The notes: generated by a model from the sequence alone, not told the origin. A DNA stretch of 64,000 nt from Thalassospira sp. TSL5-1 (GCF_001907695.1 NZ_KV880637.1:1240001-1304000), one strand, 5' to 3'. Positions 53,022 to 62,851 are shown, numbered from the stretch's first letter. Translations and numbers: made by a program.

Positions 53022-54341
53022 ATGTATTTTAATGCCCCTTCATTTCAGCCGTTTCGCCCGGTTGCCGCGCGGTTTTTGCGCCTGTCGGCAACGGCCCTGG
53101 GCTGTGGCCTGTTTGTTTTTGCCCTTGCTGGTGCGACGCATTCCGTACAGGCCGCCGATAAACCCGCAAGTTCGTCCAATCCGGTTGCATCAGGCGGGGA
53201 CGTGCCGTTTAAGACATTGGCTGAATTGGGCGAATCGCTGTTTTTTGATACCAATATTTCAAAAAACCGGACCCAGGCCTGTGCTACCTGCCATGATCCG
53301 GCTACGGCCTTTCGCGATCCGCGCGGAACCAATGCCAACGGGTCATTTTCGTTGGGCGATGATGGCGCATCCTTTGGCGATCGTAATGCACCAATGGCGG
53401 CTTATGCCAGCCTGTCGCCCGAATTTCACATTACCAAGGATGGCATTCCCGTGGGCGGCCAGTTTTGGGATGGACGGGCAAAGGACCTGGCGGCACAGGC
53501 AGGCGGCCCGCCGTTGAACCCGGCTGAAATGGGCATGCCCAGTGCCCATGATGTTGTGGACCGTCTTAAGGAAGACCCCGATTACGTTGAAGCCTTCAAG
53601 GTGCTGTTTGATCAGAATATCTGGGATGATGATGACGCGGCCTTTCAGGCCATGACCCAGGCCATCGCCGCCTTTGAAAAGACCGATCAGTTCACGCCGT
53701 TTGATTCCAAATATGACCGCTGGCTGCGCGGGGAATATAAAATGACCCCGGCCGAGGAACTGGGCCGGGTGCTGTTCTTTTCCCAGCAATTTACCAATTG
53801 CAACCAGTGCCACCAGTTGAAGGCCTCCGGGGCGGAGGGCGAAACCTTCACCAATTATCAGTATCACAATATCGGTGTGCCGCAGAACCGCGCCCAGCGC
53901 GAGGCCGATGGTAGTGACCCGAATTTTGTTGATAATGGCCTGCTGGATAACCCCGCCATTAACGACCCGTCCTTTAAGGGCAAATACAAGGTGCCGTCGC
54001 TGCGCAATGTCGCGGTGACTGGCCCTTATATGCACAATGGCGTGTTTCATGACCTTAAAACCGTGATCCGGTTTTATAACAAATATAATAGCCGGTCCAA
54101 CGCGGCAAAGATCAACAATGAAACCCATAAGCCGTGGGCCGCGCCTGAGGTCCCCGAAACCATTTCATTGACCGAGCTTGAAAAGGGTGATGCGCTGGAT
54201 ACCCGTCGCGTTAATGCCCTTGTTGCCTTCCTGAAAACCCTGACCGACAAACGGTACGAGCCGCTTTTAAAGGCGCAGGAAGAGGCTGCGAAGGCGGAAA
54301 AGGCCGAAAAGCAACAGCAACAGGAAACCGCGCAAAACTGA
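53022..54341 (+). CDS. Di-haem cytochrome c peroxidase
   Basis: The 439-residue protein has a signal sequence (about 15-45, ending SVQAAD) and two c-haem motifs, CATCH and CNQCH, as in CcpA/MauG-family peroxidases, which reduce periplasmic H2O2 with electrons from cytochrome c. The family-type GQFWDGRAKDLAAQAGGPPLNP and GPYMHNGVFHDLKTVIRFYN are present. The frame is open from 52986, but the ATG at 53022 gives room for a leader behind the FNR-type promoter. The last 40 residues are a Glu/Ala/Lys/Gln tail that is not part of the usual enzyme. Confidence 0.92.
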   Translation: MYFNAPSFQPFRPVAARFLRLSATALGCGLFVFALAGATHSVQAADKPASSSNPVASGGDVPFKTLAELGESLFFDTNISKNRTQACATCHDPATAFRDPRGTNANGSFSLGDDGASFGDRNAPMAAYASLSPEFHITKDGIPVGGQFWDGRAKDLAAQAGGPPLNPAEMGMPSAHDVVDRLKEDPDYVEAFKVLFDQNIWDDDDAAFQAMTQAIAAFEKTDQFTPFDSKYDRWLRGEYKMTPAEELGRVLFFSQQFTNCNQCHQLKASGAEGETFTNYQYHNIGVPQNRAQREADGSDPNFVDNGLLDNPAINDPSFKGKYKVPSLRNVAVTGPYMHNGVFHDLKTVIRFYNKYNSRSNAAKINNETHKPWAAPEVPETISLTELEKGDALDTRRVNALVAFLKTLTDKRYEPLLKAQEEAAKAEKAEKQQQQETAQN

Positions 54342-54377
54342 GCTTCTCGACCGGGTTTTGTTCGAGGTGGCATTTTG

Positions 54378-54416
54378 ACACCCGCCTGACCTTCGATGGT
54401 CAGGCGGGTGTTTTAT
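54378..54416 (+). terminator. Terminator of the peroxidase gene
   Basis: ACACCCGCCTGACC pairs perfectly with GGTCAGGCGGGTGT around TTCGAT and is followed by TTTATTTT. Confidence 0.95.
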
Positions 54417-54423
54417 TTTGATG

Positions 54424-55305
54424 TCAGGCCCTGCGAGGCATCAGGATGTCAATGATTGCACTTTGTGCAAGGTCGCCCAGTCCGGCATCGGTGGCGTGTT
54501 CAAAAACCGAACAGGCGGCATTGCCCACCGGCACGGCCTGTCGCATTTCCTGTGCCAGTTGCATGGCATAACCGGCATCCTTGGCGCGAAGGGCGGTGGT
54601 AAAATGAATGCCCTCATGGTGGTTGCCGCTGATCATGCCCGGCAATGTCAGCTTGGCCGGGCCGCTGGCAAGCGGGCCTTCCAGAAAAGTCTGGGCTACC
54701 TGTTCACCATTCAGCCCGGCCTTTTGGGCAATTGCCACCAGTTCGGCGGCAGCAGCGATATGCACGGCACCCAAAAGGTTGTTCATCAGTTTGTAAACCG
54801 TGCCGCTGCCGGTCGGGCCAAAATGAATGATCTTGCTGGCAACAGCCTCCAATACCGGGCGGGCACGGTCCAGAACAGCCAGCTCCGCCCCAATCAGAAA
54901 CACGGTTTCCCCCCGTGCCACCTGTTCGGGCACGGCTGTGACGGGCGCGTCGATATAGGGGATGTTTTGGGCCTCCATAATGTCGGCCAGTTCCAGCACA
55001 TAGGCATGGGACAGGGTGGAGCATTCGATCGCAATTGTACCCGGTTCAATTGCGTCAAGCGCGCCGTCATCACCCAGCCAAACGGCACGCGACGCCACAT
55101 CATCGGCCATAAAGGATATGACATAACGGCATCCTTCGACTGTTTCGGCCGGGCTGGCGCATGCTGTTGCCCCCAGTGCGACGAGCGGTGCCAGTTTCTC
55201 GCCGCTGCGATTCCAGACGCGAATATCAAAGCCCTTGTCGATCAGACAGCCGATCATGGCACTCGCCATGCGTCCGGCACCGAGAAAGCCGATGGTTGTG
55301 GTCAT
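54424..55305 (-). CDS. Beta-hydroxyacid dehydrogenase (3-hydroxyisobutyrate dehydrogenase family)
   Basis: The 293-residue enzyme has an N-terminal NAD(P) site IGFLGAGRMASAMIG (about 4-18) and a C-terminal helical domain with the catalytic Lys in GSGTVYKLMNNLLGA. Family members oxidise 3-hydroxyisobutyrate, tartronate semialdehyde or related acids, so the exact substrate is open. The frame starts with TTG at 55317, but ATG 55305 is preferred. It is upstream-isolated, next to the phaC terminator. Confidence 0.92.
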   Translation of the reverse strand: MTTTIGFLGAGRMASAMIGCLIDKGFDIRVWNRSGEKLAPLVALGATACASPAETVEGCRYVISFMADDVASRAVWLGDDGALDAIEPGTIAIECSTLSHAYVLELADIMEAQNIPYIDAPVTAVPEQVARGETVFLIGAELAVLDRARPVLEAVASKIIHFGPTGSGTVYKLMNNLLGAVHIAAAAELVAIAQKAGLNGEQVAQTFLEGPLASGPAKLTLPGMISGNHHEGIHFTTALRAKDAGYAMQLAQEMRQAVPVGNAACSVFEHATDAGLGDLAQSAIIDILMPRRA

Positions 55306-55350
55306 GCCTGGGTCCAATTGTTGTTTAACGGGATCAAGGTTTCATTGTTA

Positions 55351-55395
55351 AATCAAAAAAGCGACTGGATTGTGAAATCCAGCCGCTTTTTTGAT
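55351..55395 (-). terminator. Terminator of phaC
   Basis: AATCAAAAAAGCG-A-CTGGATT pairs with its inverse (one mismatch), with T-runs on both strands. It lies 34 bases past the phaC stop. Confidence 0.85.
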
Positions 55396-55428
55396 TTTAT
55401 GTCGATGTTTTGCTGCCCGTCGCGTCGT

Positions 55429-57228
55429 TTACAGGCGAACCTTTACATATTCACCCGGTGCCGGGCCGATAACTTTGCGGTCGCCATCACCCGGTTTGCG
55501 GGCATCGATCTGGCCGCCGCTGCGCCGGCTGATCCAGTTTTGCCAGTCGGTCCACCAGGAACCGTCATGCTGGGTGGCTTTTTCCAGCCATTGATCCGGG
55601 TCGGCCGGGTTGCGGTTATAGGTCCAGTGGCAATATTTATTCGCTGCTGGCGGGTTGACCACACCCGCAATATGACCAGACGCCGAAAGGACGAATTTCA
55701 CCTGTCCGGACATTAACTGGGTTCCGGCATAGGTGGCCTTCCACGGTGCGATATGGTCTTCGCGGGTGGAAAGGAAATAAACCGGAATTTTAATATCGCG
55801 CAGGTCAATGCGTTCGCCAAGAATGCTGATGCCACCCGGCTCGCGCAGCAGGTTTTTCTGGTACATGTTGCGCAGATAAAAACTGTGCATGGCCTTGGGC
55901 ATCCGGGTGGAATCCGAATTCCAGTACAGCAGATCAAACGGGAAGGGGTCTTTGCCCAGCATGTAATTGTTAACGACAAACGACCAGATCAGGTCATTGG
56001 CGCGCAGCATGTTAAAGGATGTCGCCATATCGCGACCGTCGAGATATCCTTCCTTTTCCATGCGATGTTCCAGGCTTTCGATCTGTTCTTCATCAACAAA
56101 AACAGAAAGCTCGCCGGGTTTTTCAAAATCGGTCAGGGTGGTAAAGAAGGTCGCCGATTTAATACGCTCGTCCTTCGTTTTTGCCATATAAGCCAAGACA
56201 GAGGCAAGCAGGGTGCCGCCCAGGCAATAGCCAATGGCATTGACTTCATCTTCGCCGGTGGCTTCCTTGATCATGTCAAGGGCGGCCAGAACGCCTTCCT
56301 TGGCGTAATCGGAGAAGGATTTTTCCGCCAGTTCGCTATCGGGGTTGACCCAGGACAGGACAAAAACGGTGTGGCCCTGGTCCACGGCCCATTTGATGAA
56401 GGAATTTTCCGGTCGCAAATCCAGAATGTAATATTTGTTGATCCAGGGCGGAATAATCATCAGCGGGCGTTTGGCAACCTTGTCGGTCGATGGCGTATAT
56501 TGCAGCAATTCCATCAGGTCGGTTTTGCCAATAACGGCACCCGGTGTCGTGGCAACATTTTCGCCAACCTTAAAGGCATTAAGATCGGTCATCTTGATTT
56601 GCAGTTTGCCTTTGCCACGTTCCAGATCATCAAGCAGGTTTTGCAAACCCTTGACCAGATTTTCCCCACCCGATTCGACGGTCGCGCGCAAAACTTCCGG
56701 GTTGGTCATCAAAAAATTGGTTGGCGAAATGGCATCGACGAACTGGCGGGTATAAAAATCCACCTTCTGGGCAGTTTTTTCATCCAGCCCGTCCACATCA
56801 TGGACCAGCCCTTGAATCCACTGCGACGACAAAAGATAGGACTGTTTGATGTAGTCAAAAACCTCGTTGTCCTGCCAGGCTTCGTCGCGAAAACGACGGT
56901 CGCCTTTGGGTGGGGTCACAATGGGGTCGGCATCCTGGCCCAGCATGCGTAGCGTGGTATTCTGCCACAACTGCATGTAATTCTGCCAAAGTTGCATCTG
57001 TGCCTCGACCAGTTTGGTCGGGTTTTGCATCATATGCGTGCACAGTTCCATGAAGGCAGAACCGATATTTAACGGGTCGGGATCGGCGATTTCTGGGTCT
57101 TCGGCCTGGCGTGCCAGAAAATCCGCAACAAGACGCTGGCTCCTTTCGGCAATTTCGGCCATCGTGGCCGAGAGCTCTTCGGGGTCGGGATGAGGATTTC
57201 CGGTTTCGCTGGCCTGTTGATCGGTCAT
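55429..57228 (-). CDS. phaC: Class I poly(3-hydroxyalkanoate) synthase
   Basis: The 599-residue enzyme is a full-length class I PhaC: an N-terminal PhaC_N region (about 60-240), then the alpha/beta-hydrolase core. The catalytic Cys335 lies in the lipase-box-like GYCLGG, with Asp in STREDHIAPW and His in SASGHIAGV. It polymerises 3-hydroxyacyl-CoA into storage granules. ATG 57228 follows AAGGAAGG; the frame extends to 57303 without support. No phaA, phaB or phasin gene is adjacent. Confidence 0.96.
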   Translation of the reverse strand: MTDQQASETGNPHPDPEELSATMAEIAERSQRLVADFLARQAEDPEIADPDPLNIGSAFMELCTHMMQNPTKLVEAQMQLWQNYMQLWQNTTLRMLGQDADPIVTPPKGDRRFRDEAWQDNEVFDYIKQSYLLSSQWIQGLVHDVDGLDEKTAQKVDFYTRQFVDAISPTNFLMTNPEVLRATVESGGENLVKGLQNLLDDLERGKGKLQIKMTDLNAFKVGENVATTPGAVIGKTDLMELLQYTPSTDKVAKRPLMIIPPWINKYYILDLRPENSFIKWAVDQGHTVFVLSWVNPDSELAEKSFSDYAKEGVLAALDMIKEATGEDEVNAIGYCLGGTLLASVLAYMAKTKDERIKSATFFTTLTDFEKPGELSVFVDEEQIESLEHRMEKEGYLDGRDMATSFNMLRANDLIWSFVVNNYMLGKDPFPFDLLYWNSDSTRMPKAMHSFYLRNMYQKNLLREPGGISILGERIDLRDIKIPVYFLSTREDHIAPWKATYAGTQLMSGQVKFVLSASGHIAGVVNPPAANKYCHWTYNRNPADPDQWLEKATQHDGSWWTDWQNWISRRSGGQIDARKPGDGDRKVIGPAPGEYVKVRL

Positions 57229-57420
57229 GGCGCCTTCCTTTATGATATCGCCCGTCATAATCGGCACGTTGGTTGAAACACTGCTTGATCCCAAGCATAT
57301 CATATCCTTAGACTTTCGCAGCCTAACGTGCCACGAGGGGATGATACAAGAAATATAACATGACGTGTTTGTCGCAGATCATTTGCACGCGGTTTTTTAT
57401 TATTGGAGCTAAGAATATCA

Positions 57421-58944
57421 ATGGGTGTCTCGAAACGGACTTTGCGCGCCGGGCATAAACAGCCGGGCTTGCGCGGCCTTCTTAAAGCAGGGTCAGCATT
57501 GGCCGTGATCTTGATGCTGGGGGCCTGTTCGTCGGTGCCTGATGCCATCAATCCCGTCGAATGGGGCAAAAATATTGGCGATGCGTTTTCCGGGCAGGAG
57601 GGGCCGGAAAAATCACAGGAGCCGATTCCCGGTCAGGATAAGGATTATCCCCGTCTTGCCGATACCCCCGACCGTCCGGTCGTGGCGGATGAAGGCGAAC
57701 GCCAAACGCTGTTGGCGGGCCTGGCGGCAGACCGCGCCAATGCCCGTTATACGACAGCACCGGGGCAGTCTGGCACGACTGGCACCAAATCGGTAACGTC
57801 GTCTGCCGCAAGTGGCGGTCAACAGGCGCGCGGCGCAAATTCCGCAACTGCCGGGGCGATGCAATCGGCCGCAAATACGGCTGAAACACTGCCTGCTCCT
57901 GCCAAATCCATGCCCGAACCCAAACCGGCAGAGTTGAAGGTAACGCCGCTTTCCAAGGTGGAGCCATCGCCGAGCGGTTCGCGTATTGTTGATCAATGGA
58001 ATGCCAAGGCTGCGGAACAGTCTGCTTCGGCTCCCAAACCGGCCGATATTCCCGCAGCGCCGAATTTGACGGCAAAGGATGTTGCCCCTGCTGCTGGCGA
58101 AACCGGGGCTGAACAGGCAGCACGGGCCGAAAGCAAGGCAACCTTGCAGGATGCACCGCCGGTTCCGGCAGCGCCCAATCTGGCGCCGAAAAAATTGCAG
58201 GCCGAACCGCCTGTACCGGGCAAGGTTTCATCAAGCCCGTCCCCGGCCACGTCTGCTCCGGCCTCATCTGCCAACTCTGCAGCACCGGCCGAAGACCCGG
58301 TCATGAGCCAGTATAAAAGCCGCCTTGCCGAAGGCGAGGGGCAGTTTGACCGCACACCGATGCCATCAGGCACAGGCAACAAGGCATCGGGCGATTTTGA
58401 TTATTCGATGTATAGCGATAACGGATCGGTCAAGGTTGATGAAAGCCAGCTGCAGGATGGTGTGCCACCGGCACCGGCCCTTAATGGCAATGGTCCGGCA
58501 GTAAGTCAGCTTGGTGAAACGCCTGATGAATTGCTGGCATCGCGTCTTGGGGTCAAGGCGGTTGATCAGCTTGCGGCAGCAAACGCGAAATCGCAGGTGG
58601 CGCAAATCCAGTTTGCTTATGGGTCGGCAAAATTGTCTTCTGTTGATGTTGGTGTGTTGCGCAAGGTGTCGCTTGCCTGGAAAAAACATCGCAACGCCCA
58701 TGTGATGGTGATTGGTCATGCGTCATCCAAGACCGAGAACATGTCATTGGCTGAACATGAAAAAGCCAACCGTATGATTTCCGAACGTCGTGCCTCGGCG
58801 GTGATCAATCAGTTGCTGGCACTCGGTGTTAACCCTGAGGCTGTTTATGTTTCGGCCGAAGGGGCGTCTGATCCCCGCTATTTTGAAGGGGTTCCGGCCG
58901 GTGAAGCCGGAAACCGCCGTGTTGAAATCTTTATGGATTATTGA
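57421..58944 (+). CDS. OmpA-family lipoprotein with long Ala/Pro linker
   Basis: The 507-residue protein has a lipoprotein signal (about 1-37, lipobox MLGAC), a long Ala/Pro/Ser/Glu-rich low-complexity linker (about 60-330), and a C-terminal OmpA-like domain (about 395-507): VAQIQFAYGSAKLSSVD, VMVIGHASSKTE, RRASAVINQLLALGV and GNRRVEIFMDY. The linker should span the periplasm from a lipid anchor to the cell wall. ATG 57421 is chosen; a TTG at 57403 is in frame. It ends in a strong terminator. Confidence 0.88.
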   Translation: MGVSKRTLRAGHKQPGLRGLLKAGSALAVILMLGACSSVPDAINPVEWGKNIGDAFSGQEGPEKSQEPIPGQDKDYPRLADTPDRPVVADEGERQTLLAGLAADRANARYTTAPGQSGTTGTKSVTSSAASGGQQARGANSATAGAMQSAANTAETLPAPAKSMPEPKPAELKVTPLSKVEPSPSGSRIVDQWNAKAAEQSASAPKPADIPAAPNLTAKDVAPAAGETGAEQAARAESKATLQDAPPVPAAPNLAPKKLQAEPPVPGKVSSSPSPATSAPASSANSAAPAEDPVMSQYKSRLAEGEGQFDRTPMPSGTGNKASGDFDYSMYSDNGSVKVDESQLQDGVPPAPALNGNGPAVSQLGETPDELLASRLGVKAVDQLAAANAKSQVAQIQFAYGSAKLSSVDVGVLRKVSLAWKKHRNAHVMVIGHASSKTENMSLAEHEKANRMISERRASAVINQLLALGVNPEAVYVSAEGASDPRYFEGVPAGEAGNRRVEIFMDY

Positions 58945-58976
58945 GCGTAAAAAAGGTACATCCTTCGAATTGTACG

Positions 58977-59018
58977 GCGCGCCACCTGGATTTAGCCGGG
59001 TGGCGCGCAATTTTTTTC
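58977..59018 (+). terminator. Terminator of the OmpA-like lipoprotein gene
   Basis: GCGCGCCACC pairs with GGTGGCGCGC, followed by seven T. Confidence 0.9.
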
Positions 59019-59080
59019 ACCAAGAGGTCGTCTTTTTCGCATAAAATTGCGAAAGACGAGTTTGAGAAGGATACAGGATA

Positions 59081-60322
59081 ATGTCCTCTGAATTTCACCG
59101 CGTAAAACGTTTGCCGCCATATGTCTTCGCTGAAGTCAATGCGATGAAGGCGGCGGCGCGGCGAGCGGGGGAGGATATTATCGATTTTGGCATGGGCAAC
59201 CCGGACCCGGCCACACCGCAGCATATTGTTGATAAACTGGTGGAAACGGTGCAAAACCCGCGCACGCATGGCTATTCCATGTCGCGTGGTATTCCTGGTT
59301 TGCGCAAGGCACTGGCGGCCTATTATGGCCGTCGTTTTGGCGTGGATGTGGACCCGGAAACCGAAACCGTTGTTACTATTGGCTCCAAGGAAGGGCTTGC
59401 CAACCTGGCCGCTGCCATCACCAGCCCGGGTGATATCATTTTGGTGCCGAACCCCAGCTATCCGATTCATGCTTTTGGTTTCATCATTGCCGGGGCCGCA
59501 TTGCGGCATATTCCCATCGGGCATGATGATCAGGGCACCTTTAATGCCGAAAGCTTTATGGAGCAGCTTCACCGGGCGGTAAAACATTCCGTGCCCAAGC
59601 CCAGTGCGGTGGTGTTGAACTTCCCGGCCAATCCGACGGCGTTGACGGTTGATCTCAATTTCTATCAGGAAGTGGTCGATTTCTGCTGCGAGCATGAAAT
59701 TTATATTCTGTCGGATATCGCCTATTCCGAAATCTATTTCGATGGCAATCCGCCGCCCTCGATTTTGCAGGTTCCGCGGGCCAAGGAAATTGCCGTTGAA
59801 TTTTATTCACTGTCGAAAACCTATTCGATGGCGGGGTGGCGTATCGGTTTTGCCACCGGTAATAAAAAGCTGATCAATGCGCTGACACGCATTAAATCCT
59901 ATCTGGATTATGGGGCATTTACCCCGGTGCAGGTGGCGGCAACGGCGGCGTTGAACGGCCCGCAGGATTGTGTGGATGAATTTCGCAATCTGTACCGCGA
60001 ACGGCGCGATATTTTCATTGAAGGTATGCAGTCCGCAGGGTGGAATGTGCCCTCGCCGCAGGCGACCATGTTTGCCTGGGCGCCGATTCCGGATCAGTTT
60101 GCCGATTTGGGATCGCTTGATTTTTCCAAGCTGTTATTGCAGGAAGCCGGGGTGGCTGTGGCACCGGGCCTTGGCTTTGGCGAATATGGCGATCGCCATG
60201 TGCGTATTGCCCTGGTGGAAAACAAACACCGCATCCGCCAGGCCAATCGCAATATCAAACAGTTCTTTCAGAAATGTCCTGATGCAGAATCTGCACGGGA
60301 ACTGTTGAAGAAAACCGTCTGA
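59081..60322 (+). CDS. PLP-dependent aminotransferase (AlaC/diaminopimelate type)
   Basis: The 413-residue fold-type I aminotransferase has NPDPATPQHIVDKLV, the PLP-binding SLSKTYSMAGWRIGF with the Lys, and a C-terminal RIALVENKHRIRQA Arg. It resembles the alanine/LL-diaminopimelate aminotransferase branch usually placed next to hom. It probably makes alanine or a related amino acid from a 2-oxo acid. The start follows AGGATACAGGATA. hom follows 123 bases later. Confidence 0.93.
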   Translation: MSSEFHRVKRLPPYVFAEVNAMKAAARRAGEDIIDFGMGNPDPATPQHIVDKLVETVQNPRTHGYSMSRGIPGLRKALAAYYGRRFGVDVDPETETVVTIGSKEGLANLAAAITSPGDIILVPNPSYPIHAFGFIIAGAALRHIPIGHDDQGTFNAESFMEQLHRAVKHSVPKPSAVVLNFPANPTALTVDLNFYQEVVDFCCEHEIYILSDIAYSEIYFDGNPPPSILQVPRAKEIAVEFYSLSKTYSMAGWRIGFATGNKKLINALTRIKSYLDYGAFTPVQVAATAALNGPQDCVDEFRNLYRERRDIFIEGMQSAGWNVPSPQATMFAWAPIPDQFADLGSLDFSKLLLQEAGVAVAPGLGFGEYGDRHVRIALVENKHRIRQANRNIKQFFQKCPDAESARELLKKTV

Positions 60323-60445
60323 TATCCGATAAAGCATTGTGTGTTTCGCCTGGGACATGTCCCGGGCGAAATTTTGTGTGCGCAAAGGCTGGTTTTGTGG
60401 TCTTTGGCATATGTCGGAAAACCAACTACGGCATGAGGAGTTATC

Positions 60446-61750
60446 GTGCAAAACGTCGTTAAAATCGGTGTGGCAGGCCTGGGTACGGTCGGTGCCGGAA
60501 CCGTTAAACTGCTGAGTGAACATAGAGACAATCTGACGGACCGTTCCGGGTCTCCGATGATTGTGACAGCAGTATCGGCGCGCGATCGAACTCGGGACCG
60601 TGGTTTTTCAACCGATGGGCTGACCTGGTACGAAGATGCCCGCGATCTTGCACAGGATGCCAATGTTGACGTGATTGTCGAAACCATTGGCGGTTCCGAT
60701 GGCATAGCCTATGAATTGTGTAAAATCGCGCTTGAGGCGGGCAAGCACGTTGTGACGGCCAACAAGGCCCTGATTGCCCTGCATGGTGTGGAACTGGCCC
60801 GCATTGCGGATGCCAATAATGTCACCATCGCCTATGAGGCCGCTGTTGCTGGTGGCATCCCCGTAATCAAGGCCCTGCGCGAAGGCTTGTCGGGTAATGT
60901 GGTGTCGCGTGTGACCGGTATTTTGAACGGGACATGCAACTATATCCTGACGACCATGCGTGAACAGGGCCGCGATTTTACCGATGTTCTGGCCGAAGCC
61001 CAAAAGCTGGGCTATGCCGAGGCCGATCCCAGCTTTGACGTGGATGGCATTGATGCGGCGCATAAGCTGGCGATTTTGACCAGCCTGGCCTTTGGCGTTG
61101 AGGTTGATTTTGATGCCATTGCCGTTGAAGGCATTCGCTGTGTTTCTGCCCTGGATATCCATATGGCCGAAGAATTGGGCTATCGCATCAAATTGCTGGG
61201 TATCGCAAAGCAGACCGCCGAAGGCATTGAACAGCGCGTTTCGCCAGTGCTGGTGGATCGCACCACCCAGATTTCCAAGGTCGAAGGCGTTTTTAACGCC
61301 GTTGCCCTGGAAGGCGATTATGTCGGCCCGGTGATTTTGCAGGGGCGCGGTGCAGGGGAACGCCCGACAGCATCGGCCGTTGTTGCCGACCTGGTAGACA
61401 TTGCCGCAGGTCGCAAAACGCCGGTTTTTGGTGTTGCGGCGGAACGCCTTAAAAAGAATGTACGCGCGCCAATCGAAAAGCATATCGGGGCTTATTATTT
61501 ACGCCTGATGGTTTGGGATCGGCCGGGTGTGATGGCCGAAGTGACCGCAGCACTGGCGCGTAATGGTGTTTCGATGGCGTCCATGATCCAGCAGGGCCGG
61601 GCGGAAACCGAAGGCGGTGTTGTGCCGGTGGTTTTCATCACCCACGAAACCAACGAAGGATCGATGCTTGAGGCGCTGGCGGAGATTACCGCCTTTGAAA
61701 GCAATTCGCAGCCGCCGGTTTTGATGCGTATTGAAAATTTCGCGTCGTAA
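60446..61750 (+). CDS. hom: Homoserine dehydrogenase
   Basis: The 434-residue enzyme has an N-terminal NAD(P) site (VGVAGLGTVGAGTVKLL), the catalytic region YEAAVAGGIPVIKALREGL and the typical GILNGTCNYILTTM. A C-terminal ACT domain (about 350-430) permits threonine inhibition. It makes homoserine for threonine and methionine. The start is GTG 60446 behind GAGGAG. It sits between the aminotransferase and glpX, an order I recall from other alphaproteobacteria. Confidence 0.97.
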   Translation: MQNVVKIGVAGLGTVGAGTVKLLSEHRDNLTDRSGSPMIVTAVSARDRTRDRGFSTDGLTWYEDARDLAQDANVDVIVETIGGSDGIAYELCKIALEAGKHVVTANKALIALHGVELARIADANNVTIAYEAAVAGGIPVIKALREGLSGNVVSRVTGILNGTCNYILTTMREQGRDFTDVLAEAQKLGYAEADPSFDVDGIDAAHKLAILTSLAFGVEVDFDAIAVEGIRCVSALDIHMAEELGYRIKLLGIAKQTAEGIEQRVSPVLVDRTTQISKVEGVFNAVALEGDYVGPVILQGRGAGERPTASAVVADLVDIAAGRKTPVFGVAAERLKKNVRAPIEKHIGAYYLRLMVWDRPGVMAEVTAALARNGVSMASMIQQGRAETEGGVVPVVFITHETNEGSMLEALAEITAFESNSQPPVLMRIENFAS

Positions 61751-61772
61751 CAAAACAAAAAAAAGACATATG

Positions 61773-61800
61773 CGCCCCGCAGGTTTACACCAGCGGGGCG
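61773..61800. terminator. Hairpin between hom and glpX
   Basis: CGCCCCGC (61773-61780) pairs with GCGGGGCG (61793-61800). The A-rich side faces hom and no T-run follows on the plus strand, so it is at best partial termination or a leader structure of glpX. Confidence 0.4.
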
Positions 61801-61891
61801 TCATAACTTTGGGAAAACCAAAGAAGTACGCCTACCGGGAAGAATGAGACGGGGCCCCCAGACCCCGCACCAACAGACAAGGACGGAAGAT

Positions 61892-62851
61892 ATGGATCGA
61901 AATCTTGCGCTTGAAACAGTACGCGTCACCGAAGCAGCTGCACTGGCCTGCTCGGGGTTGATGGGACGCGGCGATGAAAAGGCTGCGGACCAGGCCGCAG
62001 TCGATGCCATGCGCAATGCGCTGAACAGCCTTGATATTCGCGGCACAGTCGTGATTGGCGAAGGCGAGCGCGACGAAGCGCCGATGCTTTATATCGGTGA
62101 AGAAGTTGGCAGCGGCGAAGGCCCGGAAATCGATATCGCGCTGGACCCGCTTGAAGGCACCACCATTTGTGCAACCGGCGGTCCGAACTCGCTGGCTGTA
62201 GTGGCAATGGCGGAAAAGGGCGGCTTTTTGAACGCGCCTGATACCTATATGCAGAAAATTGCCGTTGGCGGTGGCCTGCCCGATGACGTGATTGACCTTG
62301 ACGCAACGGCGGGTGAAAACCTGAAAAGCCTGGCCCAGGCCAAAGGTTGCGATGTTTCCGACCTGGTGGCTTGTATCCTGAACCGTCCGCGCCATGAAGA
62401 ACTGATCGCCAAGACCCGCGAAGCGGGCGCGCGTATCATGTTAATCGATGATGGCGACGTGGCCGGCGTAATTGCGACCTCGCAAAAAACTTCGGGTATC
62501 GATATTTATATGGGAACTGGTGGGGCACCGGAAGGTGTGCTGGCGGCTGCCGCACTGCGTTGCATTGGCGGGCAGTTCCAGGGCCGTTTGTTGTTCCGCA
62601 ACGATGATGAAGTTGCCCGTGCCCATAAATGGGGTATCGAGGATTTGAACCGTAAATATACCCTGATGGAACTTGCCAAGGGCAATGTCATGTTTGCCGC
62701 CACCGGTGTGACCGACGGGGCCATGCTGCGCGGTGTGCGCCGTTTTGCCCAGGGGGCTGAAACCGAATCAATCGTGATGCGCAGCCAGAGCGGTACCGTG
62801 CGGTATATTCGTGCCGTTCACGATTTCAGCCGCAAGGTCTGGTATAAATAA
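61892..62851 (+). CDS. glpX: Class II fructose-1,6-bisphosphatase
   Basis: The 319-residue enzyme has the Li+-sensitive phosphatase metal site: VIGEGERDEAPML, then DPLEGTTICATGGPNS with the Asp/Glu ligands, and YMGTGGAPEGVLAAAALRC. It removes the 1-phosphate of fructose-1,6-bisphosphate in gluconeogenesis. The first 16 codons of the open frame (from 61844) are rejected because ATG 61892 follows GGACGGAAGAT. Codon use is biased, as in well-expressed genes. Confidence 0.96.
   Translation: MDRNLALETVRVTEAAALACSGLMGRGDEKAADQAAVDAMRNALNSLDIRGTVVIGEGERDEAPMLYIGEEVGSGEGPEIDIALDPLEGTTICATGGPNSLAVVAMAEKGGFLNAPDTYMQKIAVGGGLPDDVIDLDATAGENLKSLAQAKGCDVSDLVACILNRPRHEELIAKTREAGARIMLIDDGDVAGVIATSQKTSGIDIYMGTGGAPEGVLAAAALRCIGGQFQGRLLFRNDDEVARAHKWGIEDLNRKYTLMELAKGNVMFAATGVTDGAMLRGVRRFAQGAETESIVMRSQSGTVRYIRAVHDFSRKVWYK

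Noticed and set aside
54418..55716. Plus-strand open frame of 432 codons
   Set aside because: It covers the dehydrogenase gene, its promoter, the phaC terminator and the 3' end of phaC, all clearly read on the minus strand.
55753..56952. Plus-strand open frame of 399 codons
   Set aside because: It is antisense to phaC, which has all catalytic residues.
57548..58285. Minus-strand frame of 245 codons
   Set aside because: It is the antisense of the Ala/Pro linker in the OmpA-like lipoprotein; low-complexity code often leaves long antisense frames.
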